Positions 22,202 through 32,911 of a stretch of 64,000 bases of DNA are shown one piece after another; within the stretch, counting starts at the first letter, position 1; each line of letters starts with the position of its first letter. Under the pieces are notes generated by a model. It ran no database searches and had not been told where the DNA came from. It was given only the letters and a program-made list of their open reading frames with translations. Made by a program: the position numbers and the translations under genes. This DNA is from Avena insularis. Its lineage: Eukaryota > Streptophyta > Magnoliopsida > Poales > Poaceae. The DNA is taken from positions 278,821,533 through 278,885,532 of the forward strand of contig CM042689.1 of assembly GCA_023614405.1 (NCBI GenBank). Direction: 5' to 3'.

Positions 22202-22376
22202 CAGTGGCGGAGCTAGGATCAGCGGTTAGTGATGTCAAAGCTTAAAAACAACTAGAGTGATATCAAAAATAAGGATTTATGGGGTCATTATGATGTATTT
22301 ATAGCTAAACCTTCAATGCTCACTAATTTTTTGTGTGGTCAAGCAACCACATAGTATATGTGCAGCTCCGCCACTG
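22202..22376. mobile_element. hAT-type MITE, 175 bp, with 8-bp target duplication
   Basis: Terminal inverted repeats CAGTGGCGGAGC and GCTCCGCCACTG bound the element. The sequence cagttagg occurs immediately on both sides (22194-22201 and 22377-22384), a perfect 8-bp duplication as hAT transposases make. No coding capacity. Confidence 0.93.
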
Positions 22377-22384
22377 CAGTTAGG

Positions 22385-22768
22385 GAGGATTAATTAATGA
22401 GCGAGTCCTGGGACTGATCAAACGAGACGCACCTCGGGAAAATCAACGGTTAGTGAAGAACATGTCAAAGAAAAAAGGTTAGTGAAGAACTGAAAGGATC
22501 AAATAAGAGAGCCCGACGCGACGGCACGAGGCCAACCCAGCATCTAGCAATGATAGTAATCAATTGTTAGACGCCAATCTCACCATCACGCGCTGGCCTG
22601 AGTATGATCGATCTTGGGATGGTCCATGCAATTTCGTAGCTACCTTCATTTGGATGACGTCTATTCGACCGAAGGAGCTGAACCTATGTTTTGTTGGCGA
22701 AATCTGAATGTGGCACCAACGCACTGGATCTAGCTTAGCTGTACATAGCTCCCCGCACTCGAACTAAC
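22385..22768. other. Unassigned low-copy-looking segment
   Basis: No gene, domain or known repeat recognised. It ends where the CACTA-like subterminal sequence starts. Confidence 0.4.
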
Positions 22769-23211
22769 TACTACCGGAGTTTATATTTTTGCAGAGTGGG
22801 AAAAACACTCGGGCAAAACCCTTTCAGAACACATGCATACAAAAATTCTTGTGTTATACGGCAAGAAAACACGTTGGCAAAGGGAGTTTGCCGAGTGTTT
22901 TCCTACCAAAACTCGGTACTTTTTCTTCTCTTTTGCGAAACTCATATAATCACTGACGTCAGTACATGAAAAATTGTCGCTGCCATGGCCTCCAGCCTTT
23001 GCCGTGTGTCTAATGACCCGGAACACGGTAAAGAATTTCTTTGCCATGTGGCTCCCAGCAAACACACGGCAAAACGCAGCAACACGGCAGAATTCCAGCA
23101 AAACACATGGCAAGAAAATAAATACAGCAATGAGCAACAAAGGGAACACCACAAAAAAATGGAATACGACAAAGTTTTGGAGGACACACGGCATAGGTTT
23201 TATCACGGCAA
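22769..23211. mobile_element. Left end of a CACTA-like element
   Basis: TACTACCGGAG at 22769 is one base from the CACTACCGG terminus of many grass CACTA elements. It is followed by subterminal repeats in both orientations: TTTGCCGAGTG near 22889, CTTTGCCGTGTGTC near 22997, and CACGGCAAA-type words near 23070-23210. The same repeat words return at 41935-42220, on the far side of the Tork element. Frames in this stretch follow the repeats and are not credible genes. Confidence 0.55.
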
Positions 23212-23216
23212 AGAGG

Positions 23217-23999
23217 TGTTGGATTTTTTGCCTAAAAAGGCCCAACCCATTTATTACATGCTAATAAATTCGTGAAATCCTAGAGGCCCACTTGGCTCAT
23301 TTATGCAAGGCAAGAGGTGAGACAAAAAAGTTTAGTCCCACATTGCTAGTTGAGTGGAAGTTGGACCAGCTTATAAGAAGAGCTCTTTCACCACTTGTAC
23401 GAGCTTGAGAAGAGAAGACATATACACGCGCGCTCCTCCTCCTCCTCCTCGCTCGCCCTCCAGTTTCATAGCACCGCACTACCTAGATCTTCCTCATCTC
23501 GTCTTGTGGCGTGCACCGTGAGCCGGGATAGTAGGCCTCCGAGACCCCGCTGCTTTGTGTCCTGTATGGGAGAAGGGCGATAAGTTTTTTGGGGAGCGCT
23601 ATTGGCGCGACTACTGGCTTCATCATGGACTCCTTCACGGATAGCGGCAGCGCCGACGTCTTTCCCAACGATGACTTCTTCCCCGACATCAGCAAACTCT
23701 TCCTCGACGATATGGCTGATGACGATGCCAATGCCAACGTTGGTGGTTCCTTTGTTGTGATGTACATCCTCTTTCTCAATCTTGTTCATCTTAGTCATAT
23801 AGTATGTCATTCCTTTTGGTTTGCTATAGACCTTGTTCTAATCTTATCTCAAGTTCCATGCCTTGCAATCCGTTTAGTTATCTGGCTTAATCTTTTTCCG
23901 CTAATTGACATGATTAGTTTAATTTATATTATTCTATTCATATTCTATCTAGTGTTTATCATGGTTAATTCTCTTGGTAAATTGCTCTTTTACTCAACA
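23217..23999 (+). repeat. 5' LTR of the Tork-like element, 783 bp
   Basis: Starts TGTTGGATTTTTTGCC and ends TTTTACTCAACA. It is about 330 bp shorter than the 3' LTR because of one gap near 23465, beside a CTC microsatellite. It includes a TATA-like CTTATAAGAAG at 23370-23380. Confidence 0.9.
23370..23380 (+). promoter_or_regulatory. Likely LTR TATA box (Tork 5' LTR)
   Basis: CTTATAAGAAG; the same position in the 3' LTR (37286-37293) reads CTTATAAG. Confidence 0.5.
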
Positions 24000-25319
24000 A
24001 TCCAAAAACCTTATTTCAGGCAATTTGCCCCAAGTGGCTTTGTTGATTCCATGAAGCCACATGTGTTTGAAGGTGTCAATTACAAAATATGGCGTACGAG
24101 AGCAGTGCTCTGGTTTCAGACCATGAGCTTCTATAACGTCATCTATGACGTACCTAAGGGAGATCTTAATCCTGCTCAGGAAGAGGCCTTCCAAAAAATT
24201 GATACCACTTTCAAGGCTGCCTTGGTTAGCATTCTTGGTGATAATATTGTCGAGTCATACCTGTCATTTAGCAATGGCAAGGATATGTGGGATACGCTCG
24301 AGATAAAATTTATGTCATGGAACAATTCTATGACTATAAGATGGTTGATGACCGCCCCATTGTGGATCAGGCTCATGAAATACATTCGCTTGCTAGGGAG
24401 CTCGAGCATTTCACTTGTGTGTTACCGGACAAGTTTGTAGCCGGAGGCATTATTGCCAAGCTTCCCCTGTCATGGAGGAATTTTGCTACTTCTCTGAAGC
24501 ATAAGAGACAAGAGTTTTCCATGACGAGCCTCATTGGAACTCTTGATGTGGAAGAGAATGCGAGAGCAGAAGACACACGTGCTCGATATACTGAGGGAGG
24601 TTCTAATGTCAATCTGGTACAGAAAAGGAACTTCGAGCTTCATAAGTTCAAGAACAAGGGCAAGTTTGATGGCAAAGGAAAGTTCGATGGAAAGAACAAG
24701 GCCTCACAGTCCACCAGTTTCAAGAAGAAGACTGATAAGAAGAAAGGTGCTTGTCATGTGTGTGGTGATCATGATCATTGGGCTCCTTCTTGTCCCAACC
24801 GCTTTGACAAGCGCCATGGGAAGGGCAGCAAGACTTCTAATGTTGTCATGGGCGACGTTGAGATGAAATATGTTGGGTATGGTATATTACCTACTGTTCT
24901 TTCATTATGTTATTCTCCTGATTGCTGGATTGACACGAGCGATAATGTACATGTTTGTTCTGATATTTCCATGTTTTATTCATATCAGGTCAGAGGGACT
25001 CAAACCGTGCTGATGGGGAACGGCTCGCATGTTTCTGTTCATGATGTTGGTACGGTCGATCTGAAGTTCATTTCAGAAAAGACCATGCGCCTGAAGGACA
25101 TGCATCATGTTCCCTCAATAAATAAAAATCTTATTAGCGGATCTCTTCTATGTCGAGACGGCTATAAAATTGTATTCGAGTCCAATAAATTTGTAATTTC
25201 TAAGTATGGAACCTTTGTTGGTAAAGTTTATGAGTGCGGAGGCTTGTTCCGCTTATCTCTGTCAGACATTTGTAATAAAGTTGTTAATCATATTTACACG
25301 AATTTTGAATCAAATGACT
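23625..25319 (+). pseudogene. Tork-like gag and protease, LTR-borne first exon, broken
   Basis: ATG 23625 inside the LTR opens an acidic N-terminal segment (MDSFTDSGSADVFPNDDFF) that reads to about 23750. Sequence then looks intronic until TTATTTCAG ending at 24020, after which gag resumes with QFAPSGFVDSMKPHVFEG. A deletion with frameshift near 24300 separates a KDMWDTLE block from a YVMEQFYDYKMVDD block. The CCHC knuckle at 24752-24793 is intact (CHVCGDHDHWAPSC). The protease site near 24930 reads DTSD rather than the usual DTGA, so its catalytic motif is altered. The frame closes at 25317-25319 before the integrase zinc finger. Confidence 0.82.
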
Positions 25320-25321
25320 AG

Positions 25322-25932
25322 CATTCTCATCTTTGCCATATTAATTTTAGTTGTATGACGCGGTAGCTAAAATGAATTTAATCCATGATTTCACTACCGT
25401 TAATGGATCTAAGTGATAACTCTACGTGCAAGCTAAACAACCTCACAAATCACATACGACTAAAGATGTGAGAAATTTAACACCACTAGAGCTCATACAT
25501 TGTGATCTTTGTGAGATGAATTGTGTGTTGATAAAAGGTAGAAAGAAATATTTTATGACTTTGATAGATGACCCTACGAGATAATGTCATGTGTATCTTC
25601 TGAAATCAAAATATGGGGCTTTGAGTTTCTTCAAAATCTATAAAGTTGAGGCAGAAAATCAACTTGATCGAAAGATTAAGAGGCTTAGGTCTGATCGTGG
25701 TGGAGAGTATTTTTCTGACGAGTTTGATTCCTTTTGTGCGGAACATGGCGTAATTCATGAGAGGAAGCCTCCTTACTCTCCCCACTCAAATGGAGTAGCC
25801 GAAAGAAAGAACCGTACTCTAACAGATTTGGTTAACACCATGTTAGATACGTTGGGTCTCTCCAAGGAATGGTGGGGGGCACTATTGACTACGTGTCATG
25901 TCCTAAACCGAGTTCCCACAAAGAACAAATAA
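25322..25932 (+). pseudogene. Tork-like integrase, N-terminal and core part, split
   Basis: Starts with a decayed zinc-finger region (HSHLCHINF). The core has Asp at 25504 (ELIHCDLCEMN), Asp at 25693 (SDRGGEYFS) and Glu at 25801 (AERKNRTLT), with 35 residues between the last two. Stops lie in the finger region and near 25580. A TAA at 25930 just precedes the BARE-like insertion; the integrase resumes at 34587. Confidence 0.88.
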
Positions 25933-25937
25933 ATTAC

Positions 25938-27669
25938 TGTTGGAATTATGCCCTAGAGGCAATAATAAAGATGTTATTATTATAATTCTTATTCATGATA
26001 AAGTTTATATTCCATGCTAGAATTGTATTAAGCGGAAACTTTGATACTTGTGTGGTTTATGAACAACACCGTGTCCCTAGTACGCCTCTATGGACTAGCT
26101 CATTGATTAATGATGGTTCAGGTTTCCTAACCATAGACATGAGTTGTCGATTAATAATGAGATCATGTCATTAGGAGAATGATATGATGGACATACCCAA
26201 ATTAAGCAGAGAAATTAGATCGTGTCATCGTGTTCATCTTTGCGAAGCTTTTTCCTATGTCAAGTATTGTATTCCTTAGACCATGATATAATACAACTCC
26301 CTGGTATCGAAAGAAAGCTTTGAGATCATCAAACATCATCCTATGTGAGGGTCATCATAAAGGTGTCTCTCAGGTGATCGGAAAGTACTTGTTGGGTTGT
26401 ATGTATCGAGATGGAATTTGTCCCTCCCGAGTCGGAGAGATATACTTCGGTCCCACTCGGTAATCGATATCAACACCGCTTGCAAGCACGTGGTTAAGGA
26501 GTTAATCACAAAGTGATATCGGATTACAGAATGAGTAAAGTACTTGCTATGAACGAGATTGAACTAGGTATGCCGATACCAACGATCGAATCTCGGGCAA
26601 GTAAAATATCGCGTGACGAAGGGAATACATATATGGGATTAATTGAATCCTGGCATCGTGGTTCATCCGATATGATCATCGATGAATATGTGGGAGTCAA
26701 TATGGGTTTCCATATCCCGTTGTTGATTATTGATAGAAGATCATGTCTGCATATTCTCGAACCCGTAGGGTCACACACTTAACGTGCATCGACGCTAGGA
26801 TAGAATGGATAATTGGTTTATGAGTTTTTTGTTCGGAGTCCCGGATGAGACCCAGGACATCACGAGAGGTTCCGGAATGGTCCGGAGAATAAGATTTATA
26901 TAAAGGAAAGTAGTTTTTGGATTTCGGAATCGTTTTTGGAGTTTATCGGTATTGTACCGAAAGGTTCTAGAAGGTTCCGGAGTGGGACCAACGTGGGCCC
27001 ACTTGTCGGAGGCCTGCGTGGGCCTAAGGGGAAGTGCCCTGACCACTTTGGGCCAGGGGCACAAGGCCCCTAAGGCCCAGCCGGCCAGCCCTTAGGGGAA
27101 ACCCTAAGGGAACCTTCCAGAAGAGGGGGGATGACTTGCCCCCCACTCCACCCCTTGGGTCGCCGCCCTAGGGCTTGGAGAAGGGGTCAAGGGCCGGCCA
27201 GCCCCCTATATATGGAGGGCAGGGGCGCAGCCTCCCCAACTCCAACCCTAGCCGCTGTCCAACTGTTGCCCCTCCACCTCTCTCTCCCTCCCGACTGCGC
27301 GTAGGAGAAGCCCTGTCGCAGAAACTCTCCACCATAAGCATCACGCCGTCGTGCTGCAGATCCAATCTATCTCTCCACCATACTTGCTGGACCAAGGAAA
27401 GGTGGAGACATCGTTGCACCGTATGTGTGCATCTCTCGGAGGCGCCGCCACTTGCGGCGTAGGATCGGATCGGATCGGATCGCGAGGAGGAGACGGCAAG
27501 TACGACTACGTCAACCACGTTCTGTTGAACGTTTCCGCTGTACAATTTCTTCAAGGGTATGAAGATCTCATCATTCTCTCTCGTTGATTACATCTCCTAG
27601 ATTAGATCTTGGCTTTCTTGTTCGCATCTGTAGGAATTTTTTTGATTTACTATGCTGCAAAACCCATCA
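25938..27669 (+). repeat. 5' LTR of the BARE-like element, 1732 bp
   Basis: TGTTGGAATTATGCCC to GCAAAACCCATCA. It carries a run of GGATC units at about 27463-27482, longer than in the 3' LTR. Confidence 0.95.
27206..27214 (+). promoter_or_regulatory. Likely TATA box, BARE 5' LTR
   Basis: CTATATATG within a C-rich then G-rich context. The equivalent in the 3' LTR is CTATATAAG at 34142-34150. Confidence 0.65.
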
Positions 27670-27670
27670 G

Positions 27671-27683
27671 TGGTATCAGAGCT
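27671..27683 (+). other. Primer binding site (initiator Met tRNA)
   Basis: TGGTATCAGAGCT one base after the LTR end. Confidence 0.93.
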
Positions 27684-28896
27684 AGATCTATGCGTAGATG
27701 TGTTTCACGAGTAGAACGCAACATGCTTGTTGCGGGCGTTGATGTTTTCTGTTGCAAACCTCTTGTTGTGTATTTCTTATGGCACGGCATAGTGAGATTG
27801 AAGCGGTCCAGGCCAACTTTACGCGACCTCGTTCACGAGACCGGCTCCGCACTTGACGTGTGGCTTGTTCCACACATGCGGCTGGTGGATGCCAGTTTCT
27901 CTCACTATAGTAGTCATGGGATTTACAATGGATGTTGGCAACCATAATATCACCGTTGTGGCTTTCCATAAGTAAGAATCGTTCTTAGCTTGTTACTCCC
28001 ATAAGCCACGTAAAACATGCAACAACAAAGTAGAGGCGTCTAACTTTTTTTTGCAGGGAGTGTTTTGTGATATGGTATAGCCCAAGACATGATGTGTATG
28101 AATTGAGATGTATGCAATGATCATGTTTTGTAATATTTCACGACTTGCATGTCGATGAGTTCACAACCGGCAGGAGCCGTATGGTTGTCTTTATGATTGT
28201 ATATGACCTGCGTGTCAACTTCTTATACGCCATGTAATAGCTTTACTTTATTGCTAAGTAGTTAGCAATAGTTGTAGTTGCTATTCGTCGTGGAGGCAAT
28301 CATGGTGGAGTGATGGAGATCATGCTGGCGCGCACAAGATGGAGATCATTGCGCGGAGATTGGCTATACCATGCCACATAAAATTATATGCATGTGATGT
28401 TTATCCTTTTATGTATCTTATTATGCTTAGATCGCGACGGTAGCATTATAAGATGATTCCTCACTTAAAGATCAAGATAAAATTGTATTCTCCCCATGTA
28501 TGCACCGTTGCGAAAGTTCGTCGTTTTCAAGCACCTCGTGATGATCGGGTGCTATAAACTCTACGTTCACATACAACGGATGCAAGCCAGTTTTGCACAC
28601 GCGGAAATACTTGGGTTTGACTTGACGAGCCTAGCATGTACAGACATGGCCTAGGAACACACGAACCGAAAGGTTAAACATGAGTCATATGAATGATATG
28701 ATCGACACTTTGTTGTCCACCATTGAAACCACATCTCTTCTCGTGAAGATCGGATTAGGTGTGGTGAATTTGGATCGTGTTCACTAAACAACTTGAGGGA
28801 TGTTGAATTTAGTGGGAGTTCATCTAGTAATTTGATTAAGTTGAACTAGTTATCATGAACATAGTCTAAATTGTATTTGCAAATTTTGTAGATCAA
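27684..28896 (+). other. Untranslated leader of the BARE-like element
   Basis: About 1.2 kb between primer site and gag with no supported coding frame. In BARE-type elements this region carries packaging and dimerisation signals; none can be pinpointed here by eye. Confidence 0.7.
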
Positions 28897-31800
28897 ATGG
28901 CTAAGTCCAACTTCAACTTCAAAGTTTTTGCTGAGAAAGAAAAGCTTAAGAACAATGGGTCTAACTTCACCAACTGGTTTCGCAATCTGAGAATCATTCT
29001 CGCTGGCGGACAAAAAGCCTATGTACTTGAGAAAGCGCTAGGTGACGCCCCTGCTACTGATGCGCCGGCTAATGAAAAAGCTGTTTATCAGTCACGCAAA
29101 GATGATTATGGAGTGATTAAGAGTACCATGTTGTTTTCTATGGAACCGGAACTTCAAAATTGTTTTGAGGAGTTCGACGGGCCCTTTGAGATACTTGAGG
29201 AACTGAAAACCATGTTTCAGACTCAGGCCCGTTCTGAGAGATATGAGATCTCTAAGAAGTTCTTTAACTGCAAGATGGAGGAAGGGAGTTCCGTTAGTGA
29301 GCACGCCATTAAAATGTCGGGCTACACTCAACGTCTTGAGCAACTAGACTGCAAGATTCCAGAAGATCTCAAGATTGACAGAGTTCTACAATCACTCCCT
29401 CCTAGCTACAAAGGTTTTGTAGTTACTCACAATCAAATTGGTTCCACTGATACGATCACTGAGCTCTTCACTAAGCTGAAAGTTGCGGAGGTGGATATCA
29501 AGAAAGATAATCATGTGTTGATGGTCAACAAGACCACTAGCTTTAAGAAAGCTAAGGGTGCAAAGAAATCCTTCAAGAAAGGCAGCGGCAAGCGCGTTGC
29601 CCCTGCTGAGAAGAAGCTCAAGTCTGGACCTAAGCCAGACACTAAGTGCTTCTATTGCAAGGACAAGGGTCACTGGAAGCGCAACTATCCGAAGTACTTA
29701 GCGGACAAGAAGGCTGGCACCATTAAAGGTATATTTGATATACATGTTATTGATGTTTACCTTACTAGCGCTTGTTGTAGTGCCTAGGTATATGATACTG
29801 GTTCAGTTGCTAATATTTATAACTCGAAACAGGAGCTACGAAATAGACGGCGGCTAGCAAGGGATGAGGTGACGATGCGCGTTGGCAATGGATCAAAAGT
29901 TGATGTGATGGCCATCGGCACGCTCTCCTTAGTTTTACCTTCGGGATTAGTTTTAAACCTTAATAAGTGTTATTATGTGCCTGCGTTGAGTATGAACATT
30001 ATATCTGGATCGTGTTTATTGCAAGACGGTTATTCATTTAAATCAGAGAATAATGGTTGTTCTATTTATATGAATAACATCTTTTATGGTCATGCACCTG
30101 ATGTGAATGGTTTATTTCTTCTGAATCTCGAAAGCAATGAAACGCACATCCATAACATTGAGGCTAAGAGATGCAAAGTAGATAGTGATAATCCAACTTA
30201 TTTGTGGCACTGCCGTCTAGGTCATATTGGTGTAAAACGCATGAAGAAACTCCATTCTGATGGACTTTTGGAGTCTCTTGATTTTGAATCATTTGACACG
30301 TGCAAGCCATGCCTCATGGGCAAGATGATCAAAACCCCGTTCTCCGGAATAATGGAGCGAGCAATGGACTTATTAGAAATCATACATACCGATGTATGCG
30401 GACCAATGAGTGTTTCGACGCGTGGTGGATATCGCTATTTTCTCACTTTTACTGATGACTTAAGTAGATATGGGTATATCTATTTAATGAAACATAAATC
30501 TGAAACGTTTGAAAAGTTCAAAGAATTTCAGAACGAAGTAGAAAACCATCGTAACAGGAAAATTAAATTTCTACGATCTGATCGTGGAGGTGAATATTTG
30601 AGTTATGATTTTATCACGCATCTTAAAGCAAGCGGAATCGTTTCACAACTCACGCCACCCGGAACACCACAGCGCAATGGTGTGTCTGAACGCCGGAATC
30701 AAACTCTATTAGATATGGTGCAATCAATGATGTCTCTTACAGATTTGCCGTTATTATTTTGGGGTTATGCATTAGAAACCACTGCATTCACTTTAAATAG
30801 GGCACCATGTAAATCCGTTGAGACGACACCGTATGAACTATGGTTTGGTGCTAAACCTAAGTTGTCATTTCTTAAAGTTTGGGGATGCGAAGCTTACATC
30901 AAGAAGTTGATGCCGGACAAGCTCGAACCCAAAGCGGAGAAATGCGTCTTCAATAGGATACCCTAAGGAAACGATTGGGTATACCTTCTACCACAGATCT
31001 GAAGGCAAAGTGTTTTTTTTGCAAAGAACGGATCCTTTCTTGAGAAGGAGTTTCTCTCCAAAGAAGTGACTGGGAGGAAGGTAGAGCTAGACGAGGTTAT
31101 TGAACCTTCTCTCGAGTTGGAGAGTAGCGCAGCACCTAAAGTTGTTCCAGTGCCATCTGCACCAACAAGAGAGGAAGCTAATGATGAGGATCATGAAACT
31201 TCGAACGATGCTACTACTGAACTTTGCAGGTCGACAAGGTCACGTGCCACTCCTGAATGGTACGGAAACCCTGTCTTAACCGTCTTGTTGTTAGACAACA
31301 GTGAACCTGCGAATTATGAGGAAGCAATGATGATCTCAGACTCTGAGAAATGGCTAGAGGCCATGAAATCCGAATTGGGATCCATGAGCGAAAACCAAGT
31401 ATGGACTTTGGTGGACCCTCCTAGCGACCGTAAGGCCGTTGAGTGCAAATGGATTTTCAAGAAGAAAACGGACGTGGATGGTAATGTTACTGTCCATAAA
31501 GCTCTGCTTGTCGCAAAAGGGTTTCAGCAAGTTCAAGGTGTTGACTACGATGAGACTTTCTCTCCCATAGCGATGTTTAAGTCCATTCGGATTTTATTAG
31601 CAATTGCTGCATTTCATGATTATGAAATATGGTAGATGGATGTCAAGACCGTGTTCCTCAATGGCAACATTGATGAAGAGTCGTATGCGATGAAGCCCGA
31701 AGGTTTTGTCGATCCTAAGGATGCTAATAAGGTGTGCAAACTTCAGCGTTCCATTTATGGACTGAAGCAAGCATCTCAGAGTTGGAACCTTCGTTTTGAT

Positions 31801-32883
31801 CAAGTGATCAAGAGTTTTGTATTTGTTCCAAATTACTATGAAGCTTGTATCTACAAGAAAGTGAGTGGGAGCTCGGTGAAATTTTTAGTACTATATGTGG
31901 ATGACATATTGATTATTGTAAATGACATTGGTATGCTTAACGATGTGAAGAGTTATTTGAATAAATGTTTTTCAATGAAAGACCTAGGCGAAGCTGCTTA
32001 TATATTAGGCATCAAAATATATAGAGATAGACAAAGACGCCTAATAGCTTTAAGCCAAAATACATATCTAGACAAAGTTCTAAAAAGATTCAGAATGGAT
32101 AAAGCAAACAAAGATTCATTGCCCATGTTGTCAGGTAAGATATTGAGCAAGGCTCAGTGTCCAGCTACGGTAAAACATAGAGATACTATGAGCAAAGTGC
32201 CGTATGCCTCGGCCATAGGTTCTATCATGTATGCCATGCTATGTACTAGACCGTATGTGTCCAATGCTCTTAGTTTGACGAGCAGATACCAAAGTGATCC
32301 AGGAGTGGAACACTGGACAGCCGTAAAGAACATCCTAAAGTATTTAAATAGGACTAAAGAAATGTTCTTGGTCTATGGAGGTGATGAGCAGCTCGTTGTA
32401 AAAGGTTACGTCGATGCTAGTTTCGACACTGACCCGGATGATTCTAAATCTCAGACAGGATACGTTTATATTTTGAATGGTGGAGCTGTGAGCTGGAGAA
32501 GCTGCAAGCAAAGCGTGATCGCGGGATCTACAACAGAAGCGGAATACATGGCTGCTTCAGAAGCGTCAAGTGAAGGAGTTTGGATCAGGAACTTCATCAC
32601 TGAGCTTGGTGTGGTTCCAAGTGCCTTGGACCCACTAGGGATATTGTGTGACAACACTGGCGTCATAGCACTAGCTAAGGAACCAAGATATCATCCAAAG
32701 ACCAAGCACATCAACCGCCGTTTTCATATAATTCGAGATTATATAGCAGATGGAGATCTGAAGATTAGCAAAGTACATACGGATCTGAATGTCGCAGATC
32801 CGTTGACTAAACCTCTTCCACGAGCAAAACATGACCAGCACCTTAATGCCATGGGTGTTAGATTGTTGCCAGATGTAAACTAG
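28897..32883 (+). pseudogene. BARE-like gag-pol polyprotein, nearly intact
   Basis: One frame from ATG 28897 to TAG 32881-32883. Gag runs to about residue 245. The zinc knuckle at residues 251-264 has its last Cys changed to Tyr. The protease motif DTG is at about residue 300. The integrase finger has His 438 and 443 and Cys 469 and 472; the triad is Asp 499, Asp 562, Glu 598 (D-35-E spacing). The RT YVDD is at 31894-31905, and RNase H ends the frame. Lesions: TAG at 29785 in a Trp position; an extra A near 30952 plus two extra T in the run at 31013-31020, which together restore the frame; and TAG at 31633 in a Gln position. The product would assemble particles and copy the element's RNA in the cytoplasm. 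Confidence 0.95.
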
Positions 32884-32900
32884 ATTATTGACTCTAGTGC

Positions 32901-32911
32901 AAGTGGGAGAC
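32901..32911 (+). other. Polypurine tract
   Basis: AAGTGGGAGAC adjoining the 3' LTR, the standard tract of this copia group. Confidence 0.9.

Noticed and set aside
21799..22216. Four overlapping frames on both strands as a possible host gene
   Set aside because: No domain, no consistent codon bias, and both strands are open because of GC-rich composition.
22942..23264. Overlapping 80-150 codon frames on both strands
   Set aside because: They lie in CACTA-like subterminal repeats and follow the CACGGCAAA words.
26513..26782. 89-codon frame also present in the 3' LTR at 33448-33717
   Set aside because: Two copies exist because LTRs are duplicated; no domain, and LTRs of this group are non-coding here.
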